From the NCBI GenBank assembly GCA_945947925.1, contig CAMEZU010000003.1:1-24806 (forward strand): a stretch of 24,806 nucleotides of DNA. Direction: 5' to 3'. The position numbers and the translations under genes are program-made. Below the pieces are notes generated by a model. It saw only the letters and a list, made by a program, of their open reading frames with translations, was not told where the DNA came from and did not search any database. This document shows positions 8,447 through 16,724 of the stretch, piece by piece; within the stretch, counting starts at the first letter, position 1, and the number at the start of each line of letters is the position of its first letter. This stretch comes from an uncultured Verrucomicrobiota bacterium (GTDB lineage Bacteria > Verrucomicrobiota > Kiritimatiellia > RFP12 > UBA1067).

Positions 8447-11419
8447 ATGATCGACTACAAGAAGATGCGGGAGAAGTTCCCGTCGAAACGGAGCGACAAG
8501 CGCGAGCGCGTCGCGAAAATCAACGCCATCGCCCGCGAGTACGAGCGCAAGAAGGCGGCGCTCGGCGCCCGCGCGCCGACGATGCGCCGGGGATTCCCCT
8601 ACTATATGGTGATCCTGATCGGCCTGATGCTCGTCGGCGCGCTCGTCATCCCGCAGATCATGAACAACTCGCCGGCCGCCGTCGACAAGGCGAAGCGCCG
8701 CCTGGAGAATGTCGAGAAGGACCTCCAGACCCTGGCCGTTGCGCTCGGACGCTACCGCTATCACACGGGCACCTATCCGACGACGGAACAGGGGCTCGAG
8801 CAGCTCGCGGTCAGGAAGCTCTCGCGCAAGGACCCCGTCAGCGGATGGAACGGACCCTACATCTCGCAGCTCAAGCCCGACCCGTGGCAGAATCCGTATG
8901 TCTACGCCTACGACGGCAAGGCCGCCGAGCCGACCCTCTTCTCGAAGGGCCCCGACGGCGAGGCCGGCACGGCCGATGACATCGCCGTCCGTCCCGAAGG
9001 CTTCGACGAGCCGTTCCGCGACACGTCGTGGACGAACGGCTGGATGCCGCAGCACTTGCGCGGCTATGTCGTCGCCCAGAACGACCGGCACAAGGAGAGC
9101 CTCGAGGCGCAGGTCGAGGCGGTCCTCCATCCGGAGGTCCTCGGACTCGGACGGACCGTCCTCGCGGACGGCTGGGAATTCGCCCAGGCCTGGAAGGACA
9201 CGCTGCCCGAGACGGGCGTGCCGCACGAGGATCCCGGCGTCGACTCGCCGAAGCTCGGCTGGAAGTCCGTCCGCCTCCCGCACGACTGGGCCGTCTCGGG
9301 TCCGTTCGTCGCCGCCTGTCCCGACGGCAAGACCGGCAAGCTTCCCTGGCGCGGCGTCGGCTACTACCGCCGCACGCTCGTCGTCTCCGAGAAGGCGAAG
9401 GGCAAGTACGTGGCGCTCCATTTCAACGGCGTGATGTCCCGTCCCGAAGTGTTCCTCAACGGCGAGAAGGTCGGCGGGACCGACTACGGCTATCTCGGCT
9501 TCGAGGTCGACGTGAGCGACAAGATCCGCTTCGGCGAAGACAATACGCTCGTCGTCCGGGCGGATACGAGCAGCCACGCCAGCCGCTGGTATCCGGGCGC
9601 GGGCATCGTCCGCGACGTGATCATGGTCATCGAGGACGCCGAGGACCGGATGATCGACGGCTCGCTCGCCATCACGACGCTCTCTGCGACCGAGGGCGAC
9701 GACGGCCTTGCGAAGATGCGGGCCGTGTATCGGACGCCTTCGCAGACGGTGACGAACGACTTCGAGGTCGTGCGGCCGATCTTCTGGAGTCCCGAGCACC
9801 CGTTCCTCTATCGCGTGAACTTGGCCGGCCGCACCTGCACCTACGGCATCCGTACGGTCGCGTTCACGGCCGACGACGGCCTGCACCTGAACGGACGGCG
9901 CCTCCAGGTCAAGGGCGTCAACCTGCATTCCGACTACGGTCCCCTCGGCGCGATCTTCGACCGCGAGGCCGCGCGGCGCGTGCTGACGACGATGAAGGAC
10001 ATGGGCGCCAACGCCATCCGGACGTCGCACAACCCGGTCGACCCCGGCTTCCTCGACCTCTGCGACGAGATGGGCTTCCTCGTCTGGAACGAATGCTTCG
10101 ACAAGTGGGACGGCACGGCCGGCATCCGGCCCGGCGAGGACCAGGACGAGGTCGTGATGCGCAACCTCCGGACGTTCGTCCGGCGCGACCGCAACCATCC
10201 GTCCGTCGTTTGCTGGTCGATCGGCAACGAGATCCCGCACCGCAGCGAGAAGTATCCGTCCGGGACGGACGCCGCGCGCTGCGCGAAGTACCGCGCCGCG
10301 GTGCTCGAGGAGGACGCGACGCGTCCCGTCGGCATCGGCTGCTGCCACCAGGACTGCATCGCCGCGGGCGACTTCGAGGCGCTGGACCTGACGGGCTGGA
10401 ACTACAACCGCCAGTATGCGAAGATGAAGGAGCGGTATCCCGAGAAGCCGGTCGTCTACTCGGAGTCCGCCAGCGCCTTCTCGAGCTTCGGCTACTACGC
10501 GCTCCCGATGACCGCGCGTCCGCTGGACTACGGCGACACGACGGTGGAGATCGATTCCCACGACCGCTGTTCCGCATCGTGGTCCGACATCCCCGACGCC
10601 GAGTTCGCGCGGATGGAGACGGACCGCTACTGTGCCGGCGAATTCGTCTGGACGGGCCTCGACTACCTGGGCGAGCCGACGCCGAACAACCGCCTCAACC
10701 GCAGCTCCTTTTTCGGCATCTGCGACCTCACCGGCCTGCCCAAGGACCGCTTCTACCTCTATCGCTCGCTCTGGAACGAGAAGGACAAGACGATCCACCT
10801 CCTGCCGCACTGGAACTGGGAGGGCCACGAGGGCGAGACGGTCGTCGTCACCTGTCTCACGAGCGGCGACGAGGCGGAGCTGTTCGTCAACGGCGTGTCC
10901 GCCGGCCGCCGCGCGAAGCTGAAGGACGTTCCGCCCGTCGTCGGCAAGAGCCATCCCGACTACTACCGGGTGACCGGGCGCTACCGCCTGTCTTGGGAGG
11001 TCCCCTACGAAGCGGGAGAGCTGCGGGTCGTCGTCTACAAGGACGGCGCGTGGTACGGCGAGGACCGCGTCGAGACGGCCGGCAAGCCGGCGGCGGTCCG
11101 CCTGACGTCGTCGAGCACCCACCTCGCGACGGGCGAGATCGCCTACGCCACCGTCGAGCTCGAGGACGAGAACAAGGTGACCGTCCCGAAGGCCCGTGAC
11201 ACGGTTTCGTTCGCGCTCGAGGGTCCGGGCGAGATCGTCGCCGTCGGCAACGGGTCGACGAGCGAGATGAAGTCCTTCGCGGAGACGGATTCGCATCCGC
11301 TCTACAACGGACGCGCCGTCGTCATCGTCCGCCGCACGGAAGGCTCCGGCCTGCCGGTGCGCCTGACGGCGACGGTCGGCGGACTCCAGTCCGCGACGAT
11401 CGACTTCAAGAAGCGGTAA
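8447..11419 (+). CDS. GspG-like pseudopilin fused to GH2 beta-galactosidase-type glycosidase
   Basis: One 990-residue open frame with two unrelated parts. Residues 1-48 are a basic cytoplasmic leader. RRGF (47-50) and the helix at 52-72 (…GALVIPQIM) resemble a class III prepilin start, but the usual E at +5 is M. Residues 73-180 carry a full GspG fold: GRYRYHTGTYPTTEQGLEQL, NGPYI, DPWQNPY and the calcium-loop-like SKGPDGEAGTADDI. After a linker (181-235), residues 236-990 are a GH2 enzyme: sugar-binding jelly roll (WKSVRLPHDWAV, GVGYYRR), Ig-like domain, and a TIM barrel with RTSHNP, acid/base E595 in SIGNE and nucleophile E673 in YSESAS, then a DUF4982-like and an Ig-like tail. Expected topology puts the glycosidase outside the inner membrane. 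It starts 23 bases after deoA with a weak ribosome site. Substrate is unknown; beta-galactoside is the family default. Confidence 0.88.
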   Translation: MIDYKKMREKFPSKRSDKRERVAKINAIAREYERKKAALGARAPTMRRGFPYYMVILIGLMLVGALVIPQIMNNSPAAVDKAKRRLENVEKDLQTLAVALGRYRYHTGTYPTTEQGLEQLAVRKLSRKDPVSGWNGPYISQLKPDPWQNPYVYAYDGKAAEPTLFSKGPDGEAGTADDIAVRPEGFDEPFRDTSWTNGWMPQHLRGYVVAQNDRHKESLEAQVEAVLHPEVLGLGRTVLADGWEFAQAWKDTLPETGVPHEDPGVDSPKLGWKSVRLPHDWAVSGPFVAACPDGKTGKLPWRGVGYYRRTLVVSEKAKGKYVALHFNGVMSRPEVFLNGEKVGGTDYGYLGFEVDVSDKIRFGEDNTLVVRADTSSHASRWYPGAGIVRDVIMVIEDAEDRMIDGSLAITTLSATEGDDGLAKMRAVYRTPSQTVTNDFEVVRPIFWSPEHPFLYRVNLAGRTCTYGIRTVAFTADDGLHLNGRRLQVKGVNLHSDYGPLGAIFDREAARRVLTTMKDMGANAIRTSHNPVDPGFLDLCDEMGFLVWNECFDKWDGTAGIRPGEDQDEVVMRNLRTFVRRDRNHPSVVCWSIGNEIPHRSEKYPSGTDAARCAKYRAAVLEEDATRPVGIGCCHQDCIAAGDFEALDLTGWNYNRQYAKMKERYPEKPVVYSESASAFSSFGYYALPMTARPLDYGDTTVEIDSHDRCSASWSDIPDAEFARMETDRYCAGEFVWTGLDYLGEPTPNNRLNRSSFFGICDLTGLPKDRFYLYRSLWNEKDKTIHLLPHWNWEGHEGETVVVTCLTSGDEAELFVNGVSAGRRAKLKDVPPVVGKSHPDYYRVTGRYRLSWEVPYEAGELRVVVYKDGAWYGEDRVETAGKPAAVRLTSSSTHLATGEIAYATVELEDENKVTVPKARDTVSFALEGPGEIVAVGNGSTSEMKSFAETDSHPLYNGRAVVIVRRTEGSGLPVRLTATVGGLQSATIDFKKR

Positions 11420-11430
11420 GGAGCGACGGG

Positions 11431-12078
11431 ATGAACGCAGTCTTCTTCGACCTGGACGGAACCCTCATCGATTCGCGCGCGGACCTCGCCGCGACGGTGA
11501 ACCACACGCGCCGCGACCTCGGCCTCGCCGAGCTGCCGCAGGAGGCGGTCCTCGCGCACGTCGGCCAGGGCGCGAAACATCTCCTCGCCCACGCGATTCC
11601 CGAGAAGGCGGACGAGGTCGAGCGTCTCTGGGAGATCTTCCGCTCGCGTTACGCCGAGCACATGCTCGAGTCCGTCACGCTCTATCCGACGGTCCGCGAG
11701 ACGCTGGCCGAACTCCACGACCGCGGCTGGCTCCTGGGCATCAACACGGCGAAGCCGAACTTCGCCGTGCGGGCGGTCCTCGAGCACCTGGGCGTGCTGC
11801 GCTATTTCGGCAACGCCATCGTCGCGGGCGGTGACTGTCCCGAGATGAAACCGAGCGCCCTCCCGCTCCGCGCGTGCGCGTCGCGGATGCGCGGACACCG
11901 CCTTTCGTCCCACGACTGGATGGTCGGGGATCACTGGACGGACATGCAGTGCGCGACGAACGCGGGCGTGAAAGGCGCCTTCTGCACCTTCGGCTTCGGC
12001 CAGCTCCGCGACGCGCGCTGCACGGTGAAGCTGAACCGGATGGAGGAGCTGCTGCGCTACTGCCGGGCTGAGGATTGA
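11431..12078 (+). CDS. HAD-superfamily phosphatase, phosphoglycolate phosphatase-like
   Basis: A 215-residue cytoplasmic HAD hydrolase. Motif I is FFDLDGTLIDS (D7 nucleophile, D9 acid/base), the helical C1 cap follows, motif II is the threonine in NTAKPN, motif III is the lysine in MKPS, and motif IV is MVGDHWTDMQCATNAG. The layout is that of Gph/PGP-like enzymes, which hydrolyse 2-phosphoglycolate or related small phosphoesters such as pyrophosphate or nucleotides. Substrate cannot be told from sequence. AAGGAG at 11418-11423 gives a 7-base spacing to the ATG, and the gene begins 11 bases after the GH2 fusion, so it probably belongs to the same transcript. The C-terminus is slightly shorter than usual for Gph. 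Confidence 0.85.
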   Translation: MNAVFFDLDGTLIDSRADLAATVNHTRRDLGLAELPQEAVLAHVGQGAKHLLAHAIPEKADEVERLWEIFRSRYAEHMLESVTLYPTVRETLAELHDRGWLLGINTAKPNFAVRAVLEHLGVLRYFGNAIVAGGDCPEMKPSALPLRACASRMRGHRLSSHDWMVGDHWTDMQCATNAGVKGAFCTFGFGQLRDARCTVKLNRMEELLRYCRAED

Positions 12079-12092
12079 ACGGTGGGGGCGGT

Positions 12093-12117
12093 GATGTTTG
12101 GGATGTTTGGATGTTTG
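12093..12117. repeat. Triple GATGTTTG microrepeat
   Basis: Three copies of GATGTTTG occur at 12093, 12102 and 12110 in the 58-base gap between the HAD gene and the double esterase. They create in-frame ATGs upstream of the real start, but the signal peptide begins only at 12137. No promoter or terminator is evident in the gap. Confidence 0.6.
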
Positions 12118-12136
12118 TATTGAGAAAGGCAACAAG

Positions 12137-13858
12137 ATGCTGAGACAACTGATACTGACTGGTGTGGTGCTGGCGGCGATGGCCGCCGCTGCGGGTGAAC
12201 GCGAATACATCTGGCCGAAGGACAGGATGCCGGACCGGCAGGCGCATCAGATTGCGGCGCTCACGGACGAGAAGGAGAAGGGCACGGAGCCGTACCTCGA
12301 CTGGTATGACGTGCCGGAGGAGGGACTCAAAACGGATGCCTGCGTCATCCTCATCTCGGGCGGCGGCTACAACAACCAGTGCGACATCGACTACGTGCGC
12401 CGCCAGTGGCCGCAGGCGCTCGCGAAAGCCGGCGTCCGCTGCGTCAACTTCGTCCACCGCACGCCGCGTCCCCGGGGACTGCCGTTCTACCGGAGCGCGT
12501 GGGAGGACGGACAGCGCGCCGTGCGCGTCGTCCGCAGCGAGGCGGCGAAGCGCGGCTTCAATCCCGAGAAGATCGGCGTGATGTCGATGTCCGCAGGCTC
12601 GCACCTGGCGACGCTCCTCGCGACGAGCGCGCTGACGCCGGCCTACGAGCCGGTCGATGCGCTCGACACGACCGTTCCCTGCCACGTGAACTGGGCGACG
12701 ACGTTTGCGATCGCCTACGGCATGACGGACGGACTCGGCACGCCCAACACGCGGGACGGCGATGCGATCGACGTGACGCTCGACAGCTGCTTCAAGTTTG
12801 ACGCGAAGACGGCGCCGATGTGCATGAACCACGGCGGCGACGACGTCTACTCGCCCGCGACCTCGACGCACGTCTACCGTAAGCTGCGCCAGATGAAGGT
12901 TCCGGCCGAGCTGCACCTCTATCCGGACAAGCCGCACGGGATGTTCGGCCTCGACCGTTCGATCGAGTTCATGCGCCAGATGGGCTTCCTCGGTCCGGTC
13001 GGTCCCGAGGTGGACCTCATGACGCGCTTCCCGAACGACGACGCGCGCGCCGCGTACGAGAAGAAGCCGATCTGGCCTGCGGGCAGGATGCCGGACGTGC
13101 AGACGGAGAAGAAGCAAGGTGAACCGTATCTCGAGTGGCACATGCCGAAGGAGCTGAAGACGAAGGCGATTCAGATGATCTGGTCCGGCGGCAGCTACAA
13201 CGGGAACAGTCCCGACAGCTTCGAGGTCGCCCCGGCGCGCCGCTACCTGAACGAGAAGGGCATGACGGTCGTGACGGTCCGCTACCGCACGCCCCGTCCT
13301 GCGGCGCCGCTCGCGAAGCACACGACGGCCTGGGAGGACGTGCAGCGCGCGATCCGTCTCGTGCGCCGCGAAGCCGCCGCGCGCGGACTCGACCCGAACC
13401 GCATCGGCGTGATGGGCTCGTCCGCGGGCGGACACCTGGCGCTCATGGCCGCGACGAGCTCGCGCCGCCGCGCGTACTGGCCGATCGACGACGTGGACAA
13501 GACGCCGTGCAACGTCCAGTGGTCGGTGGAGATCTATCCGGCCTACGGGCTGACGGACGGTGCGGACAGGAACAACGTCCACGGCGGCAACCTTGACGAG
13601 GACCGTCTGGTGCCGGAGTTCGCCTTCGATCTCGACACGCCGCCGATGCTCTTCATCCACGGCGATGCGGACGGCTGGGCGTCGATGAATTCGGTGAAGG
13701 CGTGGGAGCAGCTCCGCCGCATGGGCATCCAAGGCGAGCTCCACACGCTCGCGCTGCGGGACCACTGCTTCCAGCGCAAGGCCTCCGAGGGCACGGGCAG
13801 CTACACGTGGCTCGACCGCATCTGGGAGTTCCTGTCCGCAAAGGGCTTCAATAAGTAA
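12137..13858 (+). CDS. Secreted protein with two tandem alpha/beta-hydrolase (esterase) domains
   Basis: A 573-residue protein. The start at 12137 gives a clear signal peptide (MLRQLILTGVVLAAMAAAAG) and has AAAGG upstream; the in-frame ATG at 12098 would add 13 non-signal residues. Two homologous halves (about 22-290 and 308-573) each begin with IWP..RMPD and contain an oxyanion segment (SGGGYN, SGGSYN), YRTPRP-like strands, a nucleophile elbow, an acidic residue and a histidine. Half 1 has S152 in SMSAGSH (the first Gly of GxSxG replaced by Ser), D235/D236 and H267. Half 2 has S429 in GSSAGGH, D510/D512 and H543. They resemble BD-FAE/acetylxylan-esterase-like hydrolases that deacylate plant polysaccharides, but substrate is unproven. 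The duplication is ancient, as the halves have diverged substantially. Confidence 0.87.
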   Translation: MLRQLILTGVVLAAMAAAAGEREYIWPKDRMPDRQAHQIAALTDEKEKGTEPYLDWYDVPEEGLKTDACVILISGGGYNNQCDIDYVRRQWPQALAKAGVRCVNFVHRTPRPRGLPFYRSAWEDGQRAVRVVRSEAAKRGFNPEKIGVMSMSAGSHLATLLATSALTPAYEPVDALDTTVPCHVNWATTFAIAYGMTDGLGTPNTRDGDAIDVTLDSCFKFDAKTAPMCMNHGGDDVYSPATSTHVYRKLRQMKVPAELHLYPDKPHGMFGLDRSIEFMRQMGFLGPVGPEVDLMTRFPNDDARAAYEKKPIWPAGRMPDVQTEKKQGEPYLEWHMPKELKTKAIQMIWSGGSYNGNSPDSFEVAPARRYLNEKGMTVVTVRYRTPRPAAPLAKHTTAWEDVQRAIRLVRREAAARGLDPNRIGVMGSSAGGHLALMAATSSRRRAYWPIDDVDKTPCNVQWSVEIYPAYGLTDGADRNNVHGGNLDEDRLVPEFAFDLDTPPMLFIHGDADGWASMNSVKAWEQLRRMGIQGELHTLALRDHCFQRKASEGTGSYTWLDRIWEFLSAKGFNK

Positions 13859-13863
13859 ATCCG

Positions 13864-14679
13864 GTGAAGCGCAACTTCCATACGCACTCGACGTGGTGTG
13901 ACGGTAAGGCGTCCCCCGAGGAGATGATTCGCGGGGCGATCGACCGCGGCTTCGACACGCTCGGCTTCTCGAGCCATGCGATGCTGCCGGCGGATCCGTA
14001 CGACTGGACGCTGACGACGGCCACCCTGCCGGCGTACGCGGCGGAGATCCGGGCGCTGGCGGCGAAGTATGCGGACCGCATCCGGATTCTCCTCGGCGTG
14101 GAGGCTGACTTTGTGCCGGGCGCCTGCACGCCCGACCGAGCGGCGTACGCGGCGATCGCGCCGGACTACGTCATCGGGTCCGTCCACTTCGTCGTCGCCC
14201 CGGACGGCGCGTGGGTCGAGGTGGACAACACGCCGGAGCTTCTGACGGCCGGCATTCGCGACCGTTTCGGCGGCAGCACCGAGGCCTTCGTGCGCGCGTA
14301 CTTCGCGCAGCAGCGCGAGATGGCCGCGTCCTTTGACTTCGACGTCATCGGGCATCCGGATCTCTGCCGCAAGTTCAACGGACGGCTGGCGTCATTCGAC
14401 GAGGGGGCGTCTTGGTACCGCGAGGAGCTCGAGAAGACGGCGGAGGCGTTTGCGGCGAGCGGGAAGAGTGTCGAGGTGAACACGGGGGCGATTTCGCGGG
14501 GGTGGATGGACGACGCGTATCCGTCGGCGTCCTTCCGCGACCTCCTGCGGGCGAGGGGCGTCCGCTTTCTCCTGAGTTCCGACGCCCACGCGGTCGAGGG
14601 ACTCGACTGCGCCTTCGACCGTTTCGGCGGGGCCGAGACGTATTTGGCGTCGCCGGTCCGCGGCGGAACGGAAGCCTGA
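13864..14679 (+). CDS. PHP-domain phosphatase, HisJ-type histidinol-phosphatase-like
   Basis: A 271-residue PHP (polymerase and histidinol phosphatase) fold protein. Metal-binding motifs are present in order: HTHSTWCDG near the N-terminus, GFSSHA, LGVEADF, IGSVHF, VIGHPDL, SVEVNTGA and SSDAHAVE. This is the set seen in HisJ/HisK-type histidinol-phosphate phosphatases, which make histidinol in the penultimate part of histidine synthesis using a trinuclear metal site. No other his genes are nearby, so a different phosphoester substrate is possible. The start is a GTG five bases after the preceding stop, without a strong Shine-Dalgarno; it gives the expected K.N.HTH beginning. Confidence 0.83.
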   Translation: MKRNFHTHSTWCDGKASPEEMIRGAIDRGFDTLGFSSHAMLPADPYDWTLTTATLPAYAAEIRALAAKYADRIRILLGVEADFVPGACTPDRAAYAAIAPDYVIGSVHFVVAPDGAWVEVDNTPELLTAGIRDRFGGSTEAFVRAYFAQQREMAASFDFDVIGHPDLCRKFNGRLASFDEGASWYREELEKTAEAFAASGKSVEVNTGAISRGWMDDAYPSASFRDLLRARGVRFLLSSDAHAVEGLDCAFDRFGGAETYLASPVRGGTEA

Positions 14680-14703
14680 AACGAACGAAACCGAGGAGGG
14701 ACG

Positions 14704-15297
14704 ATGAGCGAGACGGAGAAGGGGCCTGTCCCCGAAGGCGACGCGAAGCCGGAGGCGAATGTCTTCGAGAAGGTCGTGTTGGAGCGCAAGGCGAAGCTCG
14801 ACCGGATGAACCGGCGCATTCAGGAGCAGGCGGCGAAGCGGGCGTGCGTTGCGGCGAAGGCGGGCGACGGCTTCGGTTCGCTGGCGTCCGTCGTGCGCGA
14901 GGCCGCGGCGAACGGACTGGACGGCGACGAGATCGCGGGCGCGCTGGGCGTCCGCCGGCTGTACGCCTGCTTCTGGTATTTCGGGCTCATCCCCAGCATC
15001 GTCGTCAATTCGCTCTGCGCGCTCCTGAACCACAAGCTGGTCGAGCAGGCCTTCGTGGGCAGTTCGCTGGACGGCGAGCCGGCGTCGTATTTCATGGCGA
15101 GCCTGGTCGTGCCGATCCTGCTGTCCGTCGGCGTCCTGGTCGTCCTGCTCGGGAAGGCGGTCCGCGCGGCGGGGTCGCGCGGGTACTGGCGGACCTTCCT
15201 CGGGTATGCCGTCGGCGCGCTGCTCGTGGGCCTGACGCTGCTGTTTGTCTCGCTGCGGGCCTCGTCCTCTCTCAGGCTGATTCTCTTCAGGGCCTGA
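14704..15297 (+). CDS. Hypothetical three-helix membrane protein
   Basis: A 197-residue protein that I do not recognise. The first 20 residues are acidic and proline-rich. Residues 20-50 are a charged, probably coiled-coil helix (EKVVLERKAKLDRMNRRIQE). Residues 57-85 are another soluble helical part. Three membrane helices follow at about 88-109, 131-151 and 165-184, with a basic segment (KAVRAAGSRGYWR) between the second and third. GGAGG upstream of the ATG at 14704 is a strong ribosome site. It sits 24 bases after the PHP gene and before a probable new promoter. No catalytic motif is visible. Confidence 0.75.
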   Translation: MSETEKGPVPEGDAKPEANVFEKVVLERKAKLDRMNRRIQEQAAKRACVAAKAGDGFGSLASVVREAAANGLDGDEIAGALGVRRLYACFWYFGLIPSIVVNSLCALLNHKLVEQAFVGSSLDGEPASYFMASLVVPILLSVGVLVVLLGKAVRAAGSRGYWRTFLGYAVGALLVGLTLLFVSLRASSSLRLILFRA

Positions 15298-15333
15298 ATC
15301 CCGCAGCATTTCCTTTTCTTCAACCCTCCGAAA

Positions 15334-15342
15334 TGAGATAAT
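15334..15342 (+). promoter_or_regulatory. Possible extended -10 promoter before the M20 peptidase gene
   Basis: TGAGATAAT stands in an AT-rich patch of the 54-base gap: GATAAT (15337-15342) preceded by TG. The predicted start would be only 2-4 bases before the ATG at 15352, implying an almost leaderless transcript, which weakens the call. There is no good -35 box. Confidence 0.3.
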
Positions 15343-15351
15343 AATAAGGCC

Positions 15352-16701
15352 ATGGAAGAAAACATCAGGCGGGAATACTACGAGCTGCTCAGGTTTGAAT
15401 CGGTCGGGGCCGATCCGCTGAAGCTCAGGGAATGCGTCAACTGCGCGATGTGGCTCAAGCGCTGGCTCGAGTCCTTCGGCTTCACGGGCGAGCTCGTGAT
15501 GCCGCCCGTGAAGGACGGCAAGGCGGCGCCGCCCGTGCTTGTCGCGGAGCGTCCCGGCGCGGAGGGGCTGCCCACGGTGCTCGTTTACGGACACTATGAC
15601 GTTCAGCCCGTGGATCCGGTCGCCGACTGGAAGACGCCGCCGTTCGAGCCGACGGAGATCGACGGTCGCGTCTACTGCCGCGGCGCGCAGGACGACAAGG
15701 GACAGTCCTTCGCCTTTCTCTGCGGCATCCGCGACTCTCTTTCGTCCGCCGGCGACAGGCCGGTGCCGACGCTGAAGGTCGTGCTCGAGGGGCAGGAGGA
15801 GTCGGGCAGCGAGGCGCTGATGGCGCTCGCGCCGACGATGCGCAAGCGCCTGGCGGCGGACATCCTCGCGGTCTGCGACACGGGGGCGGCGGCGGGTCTG
15901 CGTCCTGCGATCGTCGCGGGGTTGCGCGGCGTCAGCCATTTCACGGTCCGCCTGTCGGGTCCCTCGCGCGACCTGCACTCGGGCGAATACGGCGGCATCG
16001 CCCCGAATCCGGCGCAGGCCATCGCCGAGCTCGTCGCTTCGCTGCACAATCCGGACGGGTCCATCGCGGTCGCGGGGTTCCGGGACGGCATCGAGCCGCC
16101 GACGGAGGAGGAGCGCCGCGCGGCGGAGGCAACGGCGCCGACCGAGGCGGCGTATGCCGAGGACATCGGCTGCGAGCCGGTGGGCGGGCAGCGCGGCAAG
16201 ACGATCGTCCAGCGGAATTCCTTCGAGCCGACGATTGAGATCAACGGCATTCACGCCGGCTACGGCGGCCCCGGCTCGAAGACGGTGATCCCGTCCGAGG
16301 CCCTCGCCAAGATCTCGATGCGTCTCGTTCCGGGGCAGTCCGTGCGCGGCGTCTTCGACGCGGTGCGCAAGCATCTCGAGGACCATACGCCGCGCGGGAT
16401 GAAGCTGTCCGTCGAGGAGTACAACCCCGGTGCGGGCGGTTTCCGTCTGCCGCTTGCGTCGCCGATCTTCCGGCTGGCGGCGCACGTGCTCGGGGAGCTG
16501 GACGAGCGCGGCGCCGTGTTCCAGTGGGACGGCGCCTCGATTCCGGTCGTCTCCGTCTTGCGCGAAGCTTCCGGCGCCGCGCCGCTTCTCGTCGGCTGGG
16601 GCCAGCCCGAGGATCGCATCCATTCGCCGAACGAGAGCTATTCGCTCGCCCAGTTCGACAAGGCCCGCGCGTGGGGCCGTCGTCTCATCGCCGCCCTCTG
16701 A
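15352..16701 (+). CDS. M20-family metallopeptidase (dipeptidase)
   Basis: A 449-residue cytoplasmic zinc peptidase of the M20A/M25-like dipeptidase group. The metal ligands are all present: H81 in VYGHYDVQP (with the D83 partner), bridging D114 in GAQDDKG, the catalytic E149 and ligand E150 in EGQEESGS, D176 in VCDTG, and H424 in RIHSPNES. A lid/dimerisation domain lies between about 190 and 330 and includes the SGPSRDLHSGEYGG and NGIHAGYGGPGSKTVIP motifs typical of the CNDP-like branch. It should cleave dipeptides or other small peptide-like substrates for uptake or turnover. Length is normal. A short AAGG lies close to the ATG. It is followed after 23 bases by a secreted esterase. Confidence 0.92.
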   Translation: MEENIRREYYELLRFESVGADPLKLRECVNCAMWLKRWLESFGFTGELVMPPVKDGKAAPPVLVAERPGAEGLPTVLVYGHYDVQPVDPVADWKTPPFEPTEIDGRVYCRGAQDDKGQSFAFLCGIRDSLSSAGDRPVPTLKVVLEGQEESGSEALMALAPTMRKRLAADILAVCDTGAAAGLRPAIVAGLRGVSHFTVRLSGPSRDLHSGEYGGIAPNPAQAIAELVASLHNPDGSIAVAGFRDGIEPPTEEERRAAEATAPTEAAYAEDIGCEPVGGQRGKTIVQRNSFEPTIEINGIHAGYGGPGSKTVIPSEALAKISMRLVPGQSVRGVFDAVRKHLEDHTPRGMKLSVEEYNPGAGGFRLPLASPIFRLAAHVLGELDERGAVFQWDGASIPVVSVLREASGAAPLLVGWGQPEDRIHSPNESYSLAQFDKARAWGRRLIAAL

Positions 16702-16724
16702 CCGCCGAAAGGAGCATAAACCGT

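Noticed and set aside
8147..11296. Very long minus-strand open frame opposite the GspG-GH2 gene
   Set aside because: The protein is an Arg/Leu/Val/Asp/Ala-rich low-complexity string with no motif. Long antisense frames arise where GC-rich codons such as GAC, CTC and CGC are used on the coding strand; similar antisense frames lie opposite metG, the double esterase and the M20 gene.
15272..15297. TCAGGC/GCCTGA hairpin at the end of the membrane-protein gene as a terminator
   Set aside because: The stem is only 6 pairs with a 14-base loop and is not followed directly by a T-run.
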